From Rhodopseudomonas palustris (lineage in GTDB: Bacteria > Pseudomonadota > Alphaproteobacteria > Rhizobiales > Xanthobacteraceae): a stretch of 64,000 bases of DNA. The notes beneath the pieces were generated by a model. That model searched no databases, had not been told where the DNA came from, and was given only the letters and a program-made list of their open reading frames with translations. Made by a program: the position numbers and the translations under genes. The stretch is from assembly GCA_016215605.1 (NCBI GenBank), contig JACRJB010000052.1:186001-250000 (forward strand), written 5' to 3'. Positions 1 to 8,513 of this stretch are shown here, piece by piece; the stretch's first letter is position 1; every line of letters starts with the position of its first letter.

Positions 1-14
1 CCATCGGGTTATCA

Positions 15-812
15 ATGCTGTTTGCGATTGTGCTGTGCACAATGCCGTTCCGGGCCCAGGCTCAGGATGCCAGCGAGAAAGAAATCGAGCGCTATCGGGC
101 GATGATTTCCGATCCCATGTCGAATCCCGGCTTCCTCGCGGTCGATCGCGGCGAACAGCTTTGGGCGGAGAAGCGCGGGACCAAGAACGTCTCGCTGGAA
201 GGCTGCGATCTCGGTGTCGGCGCCGGCAAACTGGAAGGCGCCTACGCCCAGCTGCCGCGCTACTTCAAGGATGCCGACAAGGTCATGGACCTCGAGCAAC
301 GCCTGCTGTGGTGCATGCAGACGATTCAGGGGCTCGATACCAAGGACGTCGTCGCGCGCCGATTCTCCGGCCCGGGCAAGGCGTCCGATATGGAAGATCT
401 CGTCGCCTACATCGCCAACAAGTCGAGCGGCATGAAGATCCAGCCGCAGCTCGGCCATCCCAAGGAGCAGGAGATGGCCACGGTCGGCGAGGAAATGTTC
501 TACCGCCGCGCCGGCGTGATGGACTTCGCCTGCGCCACCTGTCACGGCAGCGAAGGCAAGCGCATTCGGCTGCAGGCGCTGCCGGATTTCGCCAAGCCCG
601 GCAAGGAGCCGCAGGACACGATGGGGTCGTGGCCGACCTACCGCGTGTCGCAGGGCGCGCTGCGCACCATGCAGCACCGGCTGTGGGACTGCTTCCGCCA
701 GCAGCGCTGGCCCGTGCCGGAATACGGCTCGGACGGGATCACCGCACTGACCATGTATCTCAACAAAATGGCACAGGGCGGCGAGATCACCGTGCCCTCG
801 ATCAAGCGCTGA
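15..812 (+). CDS. soxA: SoxA, sulfur-oxidation c-type cytochrome (start uncertain)
   Basis: Periplasmic SoxA subunit of SoxAX, which couples thiosulfate oxidatively to the SoxY carrier cysteine. The 265 residues contain one haem c motif CATCH (about residues 173-177) and the family's active-site cysteine in [10 protein letters not shown] (about C226), normally a haem-ligating persulfide. C64 and C100 fit the pair left where the N-terminal haem of dihaem SoxA is lost, so this is a monohaem form. The N-terminus ([13 protein letters not shown]) is a short signal peptide. The ATG lies only 14 bases from the window edge and no ribosome site is visible, so the true start may be upstream. soxX follows 13 bases after the stop. 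The family assignment is firm; only the start is in doubt. Confidence 0.93.
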   Translation: MLFAIVLCTMPFRAQAQDASEKEIERYRAMISDPMSNPGFLAVDRGEQLWAEKRGTKNVSLEGCDLGVGAGKLEGAYAQLPRYFKDADKVMDLEQRLLWCMQTIQGLDTKDVVARRFSGPGKASDMEDLVAYIANKSSGMKIQPQLGHPKEQEMATVGEEMFYRRAGVMDFACATCHGSEGKRIRLQALPDFAKPGKEPQDTMGSWPTYRVSQGALRTMQHRLWDCFRQQRWPVPEYGSDGITALTMYLNKMAQGGEITVPSIKR

Positions 813-825
813 GGGAGGACGGATC

Positions 826-1548
826 ATGATCAAGATGTCGAAACTGTCGATCCTGACGCTCGCAGTCGGAGGCGCCCTCGCCTGCGGCCCGCTCGTGGCC
901 AGCCAGGCCGCGGACAAATCCGTCCCGCCGCAGAAGGCCGAAGCCGCCAAGGCTGAACCGGTCAAGACCGAGCCTGTCAAGACCGCGGGCGCTGCGCCCG
1001 CGCACAAGGTCTCGCCGGAGCTGGTCGACGCCTACATCAAGGCGACGTTCGGCAAGGCGCCGCCGGAATGGCAGGAGCGCATCGTCCCGGACGAGACGAT
1101 GAAGGAATGCAACGCCGCGCGTGGCGACGTGCCGACCGCCGTCGCCGACAAGATCATCGCACGCGAACTGAAACGCGTGACCTATCCGGCCGACGGCAAG
1201 TATCTCGGCAACTGGAAGGAAGGCGCCAAGATCGCCAACAACGGCCGCGGCGGCCAGTTCTCCGACGATGAGAAGACGGTGAACGGCGGAAATTGCTACG
1301 CCTGTCACCAGATGGAGCAGGCCGAAGTGTCGTTCGGCACCCTCGGCCCAAGCCTCACGCATTACGGCAAGGACCGCAACTACACCGAGGCCGAAATCAA
1401 GCAGGCCTACACCAAGATCTACAACTCGCAGGCGGTGATCGCCTGCTCCAACATGCCGCGATTCGGCACCAACAACTTCCTGACCGAACAGCAGATCAAG
1501 GACGTGCTGGCGTTCCTGTTCGATCCGGACTCGCCGGTCAACAAATGA
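826..1548 (+). CDS. soxX: SoxX, c-type cytochrome partner of SoxA
   Basis: Small subunit of the periplasmic SoxAX cytochrome, which receives electrons from thiosulfate oxidation. It has a signal peptide (about residues 1-29), a low-complexity Ala/Lys/Pro linker (about 30-60), the haem motif CYACH (157-161) and CSNMPRFG, which supplies the likely Met haem ligand (about M210). At 240 residues it is longer than minimal SoxX because of the linker and the segment before the haem. A ribosome site (gggagga) precedes the ATG, and the gene sits 13 bases after soxA, so the two are surely co-transcribed. The usual order puts soxX before soxA; here soxA comes first. Confidence 0.93.
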   Translation: MIKMSKLSILTLAVGGALACGPLVASQAADKSVPPQKAEAAKAEPVKTEPVKTAGAAPAHKVSPELVDAYIKATFGKAPPEWQERIVPDETMKECNAARGDVPTAVADKIIARELKRVTYPADGKYLGNWKEGAKIANNGRGGQFSDDEKTVNGGNCYACHQMEQAEVSFGTLGPSLTHYGKDRNYTEAEIKQAYTKIYNSQAVIACSNMPRFGTNNFLTEQQIKDVLAFLFDPDSPVNK

Positions 1549-1579
1549 TGGCTACACGCTGAAGGATTGGGGGGATACC

Positions 1580-2086
1580 ATGACCCGACAATGGATACCG
1601 GCGATCGTGATGATCGCCGGCGTGGCGCTCACTGCCATGCCGGCCGGCGCGCAGGACGCGCTGGTCGTCACCAAATCGCTCAGCCCGGAGCTGGCGCTGG
1701 ACAGCGCCAAGGCCGCGCTCGCCGAATGCCGCAAGCAGGGCTTTCAGGTCGCGGTCGCGGTGGTCGATCGCACCGGACTGCAGCAGGTGATGCTGCGCGA
1801 CCGGTTCGCCGGCGCGCATACGCCCACCACCGCGGCCGGCAAGGCCTGGACCGCGGTGTCGTTCAAGACCTCGACGACCGATCTGCAGGCGATCACCAAG
1901 CCCGGCATGCCGCAGTCAGGGCTGCGCGATCTGCCCAACGTCGTCGTACTCGGCGGCGGCCTGGTCATCGAAGCCGGCGGCTCGCTGGTCGGCGGCATCG
2001 GCGTCTCCGGCGCACCCGGCGGCGACGCCGACGATTCCTGCGCCAAGGCCGGGATCGAAGCGATCAAGGACCGTCTGGAGTTCTGA
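1580..2086 (+). CDS. GlcG/HbpS-family (DUF336) periplasmic protein
   Basis: 168 residues with a signal peptide (about 1-24, cleavage near AGAQDA) and a GlcG/HbpS fold. Visible family features are the helix with ALAECRKQGFQVAVAVVD, the TPTTAAGKAWTAVSFKT stretch and the glycine-rich GGGLVIEAGGSLVGGIGVSGAPGGDAD. Members bind haem or small metabolites, and some stand beside redox or sulfur-oxidation operons. It begins 31 bases after soxX on the same strand, so it is probably the last gene of the soxAX transcript. A role in haem or thiol handling for Sox cytochromes is inference only. An IR-type repeat begins just after its stop. Confidence 0.8.
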   Translation: MTRQWIPAIVMIAGVALTAMPAGAQDALVVTKSLSPELALDSAKAALAECRKQGFQVAVAVVDRTGLQQVMLRDRFAGAHTPTTAAGKAWTAVSFKTSTTDLQAITKPGMPQSGLRDLPNVVVLGGGLVIEAGGSLVGGIGVSGAPGGDADDSCAKAGIEAIKDRLEF

Positions 2087-2097
2087 CGCCACCCCGA

Positions 2098-2227
2098 GTC
2101 ATTCCGGGGCGCACGCGGTGAAGCCGCGGGCGAACCCGGAATCTCGCAGTTGTCGTGCACGACCCACGCGGGGCCGTGCCGGCTTCAGATTCCGGGTTCG
2201 CGAGCTACGCTCGCGCCCCGGAATGAC
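2098..2227. repeat. Palindromic intergenic repeat (family 1, copy 1)
   Basis: About 130 bp bounded by gtcattccgggg on the left and ccccggaatgac on the right, with inner copies of the reverse-complementary acccggaat / attccgggt. It lies between the convergent GlcG-like gene and soxW. Related copies occur at 35439-35588, 57412-57561, 59084-59230 and 62559-62709. It could fold into a long hairpin and may also work as a bidirectional terminator. Confidence 0.8.
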
Positions 2228-2248
2228 GGCGGACAGGAAGTGCGCTTG

Positions 2249-2839
2249 CTACACCGGCTTCTTCAGCCAGTCGGTGAACGGCATCGACTGATAGCCCTTC
2301 TCGCGCACGTATTTGAACATCGCCAGAAACTCCGGCGGCTCCAGCAGGCCGGGCATCCGCGCCACTTCGCGGTCCTGCGGCTTGCGCGCGCCGAGGCCCT
2401 CGCTGCTCTCCGGAAAGAGCTGCACCGTCGGCGTGAAGCGGATGCCGTAGGCCTGCGCGAAGGCCTTCTCGCCGAGCCGGCTGCCGTCGAAATCGGTGAC
2501 TTCGCGGGCGCCGATGTGATTGAGATGCACGATCTCGAAATTGTCGCGGATGTAGCCCTCGATCACCGGGTCGCTCATGTGGACCTCGTGCATCTTCTTG
2601 CAGAACGGGCAGCCCTTCAGGCCCCACAGGATCGCGAAGCGCTTGCCCTTGGCGGTGGCGCCGTCGAGATCCTCCTTGAGTTCGAGGAAACTCTGCAGGT
2701 ACCAGTCGAGCTGATACAGCCCGTCGTCGCCGAGCACCGGCTTGGCGAGCGCCGGCATTGCCCTGAGACTCAGCGCGCCAACGCCGAGGGTGCCGAGCGC
2801 AGCGAGCGCCCGGCGGCGGGACATTGGACGGTCGATCAT
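2249..2839 (-). CDS. soxW: SoxW, periplasmic thioredoxin-like protein
   Basis: Thioredoxin-fold protein of about 196 residues. It has a twin-arginine-like leader (SRRRALAALGTLGVGALS), an active site CPFC inside GLKGCPFCKKMH, and the cis-proline region RFTPTVQLFPE. In Sox systems SoxW takes electrons from the membrane protein SoxV and reduces periplasmic thiols, keeping SoxY active. The ATG at 2839 is chosen because GGAGGG stands 5 bases upstream; a GTG two codons earlier is possible. It is transcribed with soxV, 25 bases upstream. Confidence 0.88.
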   Translation of the reverse strand: MIDRPMSRRRALAALGTLGVGALSLRAMPALAKPVLGDDGLYQLDWYLQSFLELKEDLDGATAKGKRFAILWGLKGCPFCKKMHEVHMSDPVIEGYIRDNFEIVHLNHIGAREVTDFDGSRLGEKAFAQAYGIRFTPTVQLFPESSEGLGARKPQDREVARMPGLLEPPEFLAMFKYVREKGYQSMPFTDWLKKPV

Positions 2840-2864
2840 CGGCACCCTCCCCGTGGTTCGCGCG

Positions 2865-3611
2865 CTACCCGATCGTTCCGAATGCCGGAAACGTCTCGAG
2901 CAGCCATCCGGAAATCTTCGGCATCGCGCCGGTCAGAAACAGAACCCCGGTCAACACCAGGGCCGAGCCCATCACCTTCTCGATGGTCTCCATATGGGCG
3001 CGCATCCGCGCCATCAGCTTGATGAATGCGCCGGAGAACAGCGCCGCCAGCAGAAACGGCAGCCCGATCCCGAGCGAGTACGCGCCGAGCAGCGCCGCGC
3101 CCCGCGTCGCCGAACCCTCGACGCCGGCAATCAGCAGGATCGTCGCCAGCACCGGGCCGACGCACGGCGTCCAGCCGAACGCGAAGGCGAGCCCGACCAC
3201 ATAGGCGCCGAACCAGCCGACGCCGCGGCCGACGTTCTGGAAGCGCGCCTCGCGAAACAGCAGTCCGATCCGGAACACCCCGAGAAAATGCAGGCCGAGG
3301 ACGATGATCACCACCCCGGCAATGATACCCAGCGTGTCGAAATGCTCGGTGACGACCTTGCCGACCAGCGAGGCCGAGGCGCCGAGCGCGACGAACACGG
3401 TGGAAAAGCCCAGCAAGAACGCCGCCGACGCCCCCACCACCCGCCAGTTCACCAGCTTCGCCGGCTGGTCCGGGGCGCCGCGGGTGAGCTGGTCGAGGCT
3501 GACGCCGGCCAGGAAGCACAGATAGGGCGGCACCAGCGGCAGCACGCACGGCGACAGGAACGACAGCACCCCGGCCCCGAAGGCGCCGACGAGCGAGATA
3601 TTGTAAACCAC
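2865..3611 (-). CDS. soxV: SoxV, CcdA/DsbD-type thiol electron transporter
   Basis: 248-residue CcdA-family membrane protein with six hydrophobic segments. The two characteristic cysteine regions are SFLSPCVLPLVPPYLCFL near the N-terminus and FGWTPCVGPVLATIL in the fourth segment. It moves reducing equivalents from cytoplasmic thioredoxin across the membrane to SoxW and SoxS. The start codon is GTG. It is divergent from soxS with 40 bases between the two starts, and soxW follows it. Confidence 0.9.
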   Translation of the reverse strand: MVYNISLVGAFGAGVLSFLSPCVLPLVPPYLCFLAGVSLDQLTRGAPDQPAKLVNWRVVGASAAFLLGFSTVFVALGASASLVGKVVTEHFDTLGIIAGVVIIVLGLHFLGVFRIGLLFREARFQNVGRGVGWFGAYVVGLAFAFGWTPCVGPVLATILLIAGVEGSATRGAALLGAYSLGIGLPFLLAALFSGAFIKLMARMRAHMETIEKVMGSALVLTGVLFLTGAMPKISGWLLETFPAFGTIG

Positions 3612-3651
3612 GGCGGTCCCAGAGCTGGAAGAAACATGCGAATTCGTCTAT
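3612..3651. promoter_or_regulatory. Divergent soxV/soxS promoter region, probable SoxR operator
   Basis: A 40-base spacer separates the divergent starts of soxV and soxS and contains a small palindrome around gcgaattcg. In Paracoccus the ArsR-type SoxR repressor binds the equivalent soxS-soxV spacer, so an operator here is expected. The exact binding sequence cannot be fixed from one copy. Confidence 0.35.
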
Positions 3652-4053
3652 ATGTATCACACCATGGCCCGAAAGCTCCTGAAATCGATGCTGCTCTGCG
3701 TCATCCTCGCCGCCGCGGCGCTTGCGCCGGCGGTCGCGCGGGCCGCCGAGCTGTTGATGTTCGAACGCGACGGCTGTGTCTGGTGCGCGCGCTGGGACCG
3801 CGACGTCGGTCCGATCTACGACAAGACCGACGAGGCCAAGCTGCTGCCGCTGCGGCGCGTCAATATCGATCGCGACAAGCCGGCGAATCTTGCGCTAGCC
3901 TCCCCGGTACGGTTCACGCCGACCTTCGTGGTGATCGACAACGGCCGCGAGGTCGGCCGCATCACCGGCTACATCAATGATGATGCATTCTGGGGACTAC
4001 TCGGTACCATGGTCGCAAAGCTCCCGCCCCGGCCCACCCCCAACCACACCTGA
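3652..4053 (+). CDS. soxS: SoxS, periplasmic thioredoxin for Sox reactivation
   Basis: 133-residue protein with a signal peptide (about residues 1-31, ending ARAAE) and a thioredoxin active site CVWC (42-45) in ERDGCVWCARWDRD. RFTPTFVVID carries the cis-proline. SoxS is a periplasmic thiol-disulfide protein that reductively reactivates SoxY. A second ATG at 3664 is an equally good start (MARKLLKS), since neither has a clear ribosome site. It is followed after 37 bases by soxR. Confidence 0.88.
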   Translation: MYHTMARKLLKSMLLCVILAAAALAPAVARAAELLMFERDGCVWCARWDRDVGPIYDKTDEAKLLPLRRVNIDRDKPANLALASPVRFTPTFVVIDNGREVGRITGYINDDAFWGLLGTMVAKLPPRPTPNHT

Positions 4054-4090
4054 ACCGGTTTCGCGCGCAACCCGAGGCCAATTGAACGCC

Positions 4091-4468
4091 ATGACATCGA
4101 TCCTCGACCCGGACATCGAGACCGAATTCCGCGACGGCGCGGAATACTCGCCCGAGCTCGACATGCTGATGCGCCGCGCGCGCAAGGCGAGCAACTTTCT
4201 CAAGGCGGTGTCGCACGAGAACCGGTTGCTGCTGCTGTGCCTGCTGGCCGAGCGCGAACGCTCGGTGACCGAACTGGAGAACATCCTGTCGCTGCGGCAG
4301 TCGGCGGTGTCGCAACAGCTGGCGCGGCTGCGCTACGACGGCATGGTCGACACCAGGCGCGACGGCAAGACCATCTACTATAGTCTCGCCAATGACGATG
4401 TCCGTCGCGTGATCTCGGTGATCTATGATATCTTCTGCAGCTCGGCGAGAGGCGGCGAGCAGAAGTAA
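4091..4468 (+). CDS. soxR: SoxR, ArsR-family repressor of the sox genes
   Basis: 125-residue ArsR-type winged-helix regulator. Residues 25-115 hold the fold: FLKAVSHENRLLLLCLLAERERSV, the recognition helix region LRQSAVSQQLARLRYDGMV, and the wing TRRDGKTIYYSL. SoxR proteins sense sulfane sulfur through two cysteines. Here C42 (LLCLLAE) and C117 (DIFCSSAR) are present. The ATG at 4091 is preferred because upstream extension would overlap soxS. It lies between soxS and a sulfur-transport gene, which supports the assignment. Confidence 0.9.
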   Translation: MTSILDPDIETEFRDGAEYSPELDMLMRRARKASNFLKAVSHENRLLLLCLLAERERSVTELENILSLRQSAVSQQLARLRYDGMVDTRRDGKTIYYSLANDDVRRVISVIYDIFCSSARGGEQK

Positions 4469-4540
4469 TCCGACCCTCGCCGCAGCGCACAACGCAACTG
4501 CGATCGCAGCGGAATTCGTGCGCGCTTACGAGGGAACCTC

Positions 4541-5749
4541 ATGCAGGTCACGTCCGCCTGGCTGCTTGCGCTGACCGGCCTCTGCGTCGGAACGGCGGCC
4601 GGCTTTTTCGTGCGGCTGGCGCGGCTGTGCTCGTTCGGCGCGGTCGAAGACGCGCTGATGGGCGGCGATACACGCCGGCTCCGGATCTTCGGCCTCGCGC
4701 TCGGCATTGCGATGATCGGCACTCAGGCGCTGGTGATCGGCGGCGCGCTCGACCCGGACCAGACCAACTACACCGCCGCCGCCTTGCCGCTGACCTCGAT
4801 CCTGATCGGCAGCGTCCTGTTCGGCGTCGGCATGGCGATGGTCGGCACCTGCGGCTTCGGATCGCTGGTGCGGCTCGGCGCCGGCGATCTGCGCAGCTTC
4901 GTGGTGATCCTGGTCCTCGGCGGCGCAGCCTACGCGACGCTGCGTGGCGTGTTCTCCGGCTTCCGCATCACCGTACTGGAGCAGTTGTCGGTGGCGATGC
5001 CGGACGGCGTCAGCGCCGACCTCGCATCCCTCGGGCGTCACCTGCTCGGCGTCGATCTGCGCGCTGCAATCGCCGCGCTCGGCGGCGGCCTGCTGTGCCT
5101 GTTGGCCTTCGGTGACAAGCGGTTGCGACGCACGCCACGGCTGCTGACCGCCGGCGTCGCGCTCGGCGTTCTCACCGTGCTCGGCTGGCTGGCGACGACC
5201 AAGCTGCCCGACGAGTTCGCCGGGCCGGCGCATCCGCAAAGCCTGACCTTCGTCTCGGCCATCGGCAAAGCGGTCTATGCCGGCCTGCTGAACGCCGCGA
5301 ACTTCGCCGATTTCGGTGTCGGCACCGTGTTCGGCGTGGTGCTGGGATCGTTCCTGGCCGCGTGGCGCGCCGACGAATTGCGCTGGGAGGCGTTCGACGA
5401 CGATCACGAGATGCGCCGTCACCTCGGCGGCGCGGCGCTGATGGGGGTGGGCGGTATCCTGACCGGCGGCTGCACCATCGGCCAGGGCATCACCGCCGGC
5501 TCGATGCTGGCACTGTCGTGGCCGATCGCGGTCGGCGGCATGATGCTCGGCGCCCGCATGGGCATCGCGGTGCTGATCGACGGTTCGCCGGCCGAATTGA
5601 TCCGGCGCCGCTGGAGCAGCCTGCGCGGCTTCTTCCAGCGGCAAGGAAAGGCCTCGCTCAGGGCTTCAGATAGCTCCAGCCGTCTTCCTGCAGTTCCATC
5701 AGACGCACAGCGCCGGACGGCACCACCGTCGCCTGCGAAATCACACTGA
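4541..5749 (+). CDS. YeeE/YedE-family thiosulfate/sulfur transporter
   Basis: 402-residue polytopic membrane protein of the YeeE/YedE (TsuA) family, whose characterised member imports thiosulfate. The conserved cysteine motifs that pass the substrate are visible: ARLCSFGAVED near residue 27, GTCGFGS near 105 and GGCTIGQG in the C-terminal half, in two pseudo-symmetric halves. It is downstream of soxR on the same strand. The last 30 codons overlap the convergent DsrE gene by 92 bases and look low-complexity (SDSSSRLPAVPSDAQRR), so the end may have been extended by loss of an earlier stop. Confidence 0.85.
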   Translation: MQVTSAWLLALTGLCVGTAAGFFVRLARLCSFGAVEDALMGGDTRRLRIFGLALGIAMIGTQALVIGGALDPDQTNYTAAALPLTSILIGSVLFGVGMAMVGTCGFGSLVRLGAGDLRSFVVILVLGGAAYATLRGVFSGFRITVLEQLSVAMPDGVSADLASLGRHLLGVDLRAAIAALGGGLLCLLAFGDKRLRRTPRLLTAGVALGVLTVLGWLATTKLPDEFAGPAHPQSLTFVSAIGKAVYAGLLNAANFADFGVGTVFGVVLGSFLAAWRADELRWEAFDDDHEMRRHLGGAALMGVGGILTGGCTIGQGITAGSMLALSWPIAVGGMMLGARMGIAVLIDGSPAELIRRRWSSLRGFFQRQGKASLRASDSSSRLPAVPSDAQRRTAPPSPAKSH

Positions 5750-6116
5750 TCGGATGGCCTTCGCGCTTTTCCATGCCGACCTTGGTGTTGTCGCAGGCGG
5801 CGAATTTGATGCTGGCGGGGAAGCTCGCTTCGGCGATCTGCTTGATGCGGTCCTTCACCGGTGAGGTGTCGTCGCGCAGCATGTGCAGGCCGGGGCCGTA
5901 GGTGACGATCTCGACCTGAACCTCCTCGCCTTTCGCCTTGTAGGCTTCCATGATGTTGGTGGCGTTGTTCAACGCCAGATTCATCACGGCGGCGTCGTTC
6001 TGATCGACCTGAATCGCCACGCGATGTGACTTGGCGTCGGCGGCGAGCCCCGGCGCCATGCCGGACGTCAATATTGCGACGGCCGCAACGGCGCTGAACA
6101 GCAGCTTCATCGGCAT
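5658..6116 (-). CDS. Periplasmic DsrE-family protein
   Basis: 152-residue protein with a signal peptide (about 1-26, AAVAILTSGMAPGLAADA) and a DsrE/DsrF-like fold (HRVAIQVDQNDAAVMNLALNNATNI, YGPGLHMLRDD). It has a single cysteine in FAACDNTKVGM, at the position used for sulfur binding in related proteins. DsrE-like proteins bind or relay sulfane sulfur. It is encoded 104 bases downstream of a second YeeE/YedE gene on the same strand, suggesting a periplasmic sulfur-delivery partner; that role is inferred. Confidence 0.8.
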   Translation of the reverse strand: MPMKLLFSAVAAVAILTSGMAPGLAADAKSHRVAIQVDQNDAAVMNLALNNATNIMEAYKAKGEEVQVEIVTYGPGLHMLRDDTSPVKDRIKQIAEASFPASIKFAACDNTKVGMEKREGHPISVISQATVVPSGAVRLMELQEDGWSYLKP

Positions 6117-6220
6117 CCTCCCTGACCTTGTAGTTGTGCGGCCAAGCTACCGTTGCGCGGCGCGGCTGTCATCCACGGCACGCGATCGTGATGCAGGCGA
6201 ATGGTCGATGATGACGTCGC

Positions 6221-7276
6221 TCAGCGCGCCGCGAGCGCCGCGACCGGCGCCAGCCGCCGAACGCCGAGCGCGGCGCCGGCGACGATCCCGGCCACCGCGA
6301 TGAAGGACGGCAGAGCCAGCGTCGACAGGCCGGTGAGGCCCTGCCCGATCGAACAGCCATAGGCCATCGCCCCGCCGGAGCCCATCAGCGCCGCGCCGGC
6401 GATCGAGCGCAGCATGTGCGGTGCCGAGGTGAAGCCTTCGAGCGCGAAGCGTCCGCTCAGCAGCGCGGTGGCGACACTACCCGCAAGCACCCCCGCGACC
6501 AGCGCGACGCCGAACGACAGCGACAGCCCGGTCGAGAACATCGCGTATTGCAGCGTATCGGCCAGCGGCGCGACGAAGCTCAGCGAGGTCACCGGCAGCG
6601 GATTGAAATCGTCGGCACCGATCCAGCCGGTGGTGAGCCAGCCCGCGACCACTAGCAGGCCGATGATCAGGCCGGCGGCGATCTGGCCGGGGCTCCTGCG
6701 GAAGGCGCGATCGGACAGCGCGAACGCCAGCAGCGCGCCGCTGACCATCAGCGTCGCCGCGATCCGTGCGGCGCTCTCGCCGATCCCGAGCGTGCCGAGC
6801 AGTGACGGCATCGAAACGTGGGCCGGCGTCGCCTGGGTCCATTGCAGGAAGGCGAGACGCGCCGGCGCCAGCAGCCCCTTCAGCGTGATCTGCGCGGCGA
6901 CGGCGATGATGCCGATCACTAGCAGCGACCGCAGATTGCCTTTGCCGAGCAGCACCAGCGCGCGCGACGCGCAGCCATTCGCCAGCACCATGCCGATCCC
7001 GAACATCAACCCGCCCAGGAAGATCAGCGGAGCCGAGAACGACGGCTGCAGATACAGCGACTTGCCGAGCTCGACCACACCGAACCCACCGAGCGCCTGC
7101 GTGCCGGCGATCGCCACCGCCAGCGCCAGCGCATAGCTGCGCAGCTTGCGGCCATCATCCTTCGTCCAGTAGTCGCGCAGCCCGCTCATCAGGCAGAAGC
7201 CGCTGAGCAAGCCGGCCACGCCGAGGCCGGCGCCGATCACAAACCCCAGCACAATCACCAGATCGGGCATCTGCAT
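6221..7276 (-). CDS. Second YeeE/YedE-family sulfur transporter
   Basis: 351-residue polytopic membrane protein with the same family layout as the 4541-5749 protein: SGFCLMSGLRDYW, ANGCASRALV and YGCSIGQGLTG carry the three conserved cysteines, and the halves are pseudo-repeats. The ATG at 7276 is chosen because GGAG lies 6 bases upstream. The open frame continues upstream but with non-family sequence. It is transcribed away from the regulator region toward the DsrE gene and is probably co-regulated with the sox genes. Confidence 0.85.
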   Translation of the reverse strand: MQMPDLVIVLGFVIGAGLGVAGLLSGFCLMSGLRDYWTKDDGRKLRSYALALAVAIAGTQALGGFGVVELGKSLYLQPSFSAPLIFLGGLMFGIGMVLANGCASRALVLLGKGNLRSLLVIGIIAVAAQITLKGLLAPARLAFLQWTQATPAHVSMPSLLGTLGIGESAARIAATLMVSGALLAFALSDRAFRRSPGQIAAGLIIGLLVVAGWLTTGWIGADDFNPLPVTSLSFVAPLADTLQYAMFSTGLSLSFGVALVAGVLAGSVATALLSGRFALEGFTSAPHMLRSIAGAALMGSGGAMAYGCSIGQGLTGLSTLALPSFIAVAGIVAGAALGVRRLAPVAALAAR

Positions 7277-7631
7277 GTTGGTCTCCTGCCGCCGTGCGGT
7301 CGGCGGGTCCGGGGCAGACATATCCACGGCGACGGGAGCGGTAAATAAGTGCCGAAAACTAAGAAGAAACTTGCCCGAAGGCCTCTCGCCGGAGAGTAAT
7401 TTGCTCTCCTGCTCAGCCGCCACGAGATACCATTCTCCCCCCTCCCGCTCAGTGGAGGTGGCGGCGCGGGTCAGATGGCCTCCAAGGCCCCTGCGCCGCT
7501 CGATGGCGGAAATCGGCTGACGCTGATATGGAACGCGTTGATGCCTGCCGCGGGCGCTGGTCGCGCTTGCCGATATCCCGACACAGCGACGGCGCGGGCT
7601 GATGGCGACACGCTTCGCACCGGAGACGCCG
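7277..7631. other. Intergenic spacer, nothing recognised
   Basis: About 355 bases between the divergent YeeE-like and SDR genes. It must hold both promoters but no clear consensus, repeat or RNA structure was recognised. Confidence 0.5.
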
Positions 7632-8501
7632 ATGCCCCCGACGGACGGCAAGAGGACTGCCTTGGTCACCGGCGCCAATTCGGGGCTGGGCAAGGCGATC
7701 GCCACGGCCTTGGCGGCCGAGGGGACACGCGTCGGCCTCGTCGTTCGCGATCGCGAGCGCGGTGCGACGGCCCTCGCGGAGATCCGTGCCGCCACGGGCA
7801 ACGACGATCTGCATCTCTTCATCGCTGATCTGTCCGACCAGTCGGCCATCCGCGCGGTTGCGGAGTCGGTGCAGCAGCAGTTTGCGCAGCTGCACCTGCT
7901 GATCAACAACGCCGGCACCGCCTTCGCCGAGCGACGGCTGAGCCCACAGGGCATCGAATCCGCGCTGGCGACCAATCACCTCGGCCCGTTTCTGCTCACC
8001 AACCTGCTGGTCGATCTGCTCAAAGCCAGCGCGCCAGCGCGGATCGTCAATGTCGGCACACGGATCAATACCGCGATGGATTTCGATGATCTGAACTGGG
8101 AGCGCCGGCCTTACGGCATGATGAAGGGCTACGGCCAATCCAAGCTCGGCAATTTGCATTTCACCTTCGAACTGGCGCGGCGGCTGCAGGGCAACGGCGT
8201 GACGGTGAACTGCGTATTCCCCGGCGTGTTCAAATCGAACCTGGGCGGCACCGACGGCGCCCAGGGCGCGTTCTTGAAACTGTTCGCCCGGCTGTTCGGC
8301 TGGGCGATCCCGTCGCCCGAGCAGGCGGCGCGGCGCGTGCTGTATCTCGCCGACGCGCCGGAGCTGGCGGATGTCAGCGGGCAGTATTTCGGCAATCGCA
8401 AATTGATCCCGGCCCCCGCTCAAGCGCTCGACCCGGAGGCGAACCGTCGCCTGTGGCAGATCAGCGAAGCGCTGACCGCTCCGTCCCAAACGGCGGGCTG
8501 A
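7632..8501 (+). CDS. SDR-family oxidoreductase (retinol-dehydrogenase-like)
   Basis: 289-residue short-chain dehydrogenase/reductase. The coenzyme site is TALVTGANSGLGKA near residue 10, followed by NNAG, and the catalytic YGQSK. The segment NVGTRINTAMDFDDLNW before the Tyr and the C-terminal FGWAIPSPEQAARRVLYLA resemble WW-domain-oxidoreductase/retinol-dehydrogenase-like SDRs. The expected serine position reads NVGTR rather than the usual VSS, so the catalytic Ser is not evident. The ATG at 7632 is preferred over the one at 7602 because GGAG stands 6 bases upstream. Substrate unknown. Confidence 0.8.
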   Translation: MPPTDGKRTALVTGANSGLGKAIATALAAEGTRVGLVVRDRERGATALAEIRAATGNDDLHLFIADLSDQSAIRAVAESVQQQFAQLHLLINNAGTAFAERRLSPQGIESALATNHLGPFLLTNLLVDLLKASAPARIVNVGTRINTAMDFDDLNWERRPYGMMKGYGQSKLGNLHFTFELARRLQGNGVTVNCVFPGVFKSNLGGTDGAQGAFLKLFARLFGWAIPSPEQAARRVLYLADAPELADVSGQYFGNRKLIPAPAQALDPEANRRLWQISEALTAPSQTAG

Positions 8502-8513
8502 GACGGCCGGCCG

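Noticed and set aside
2098-2227. CRISPR-like array
   Set aside because: The intergenic repeats are single palindromes without regular spacing of spacers or cas genes.
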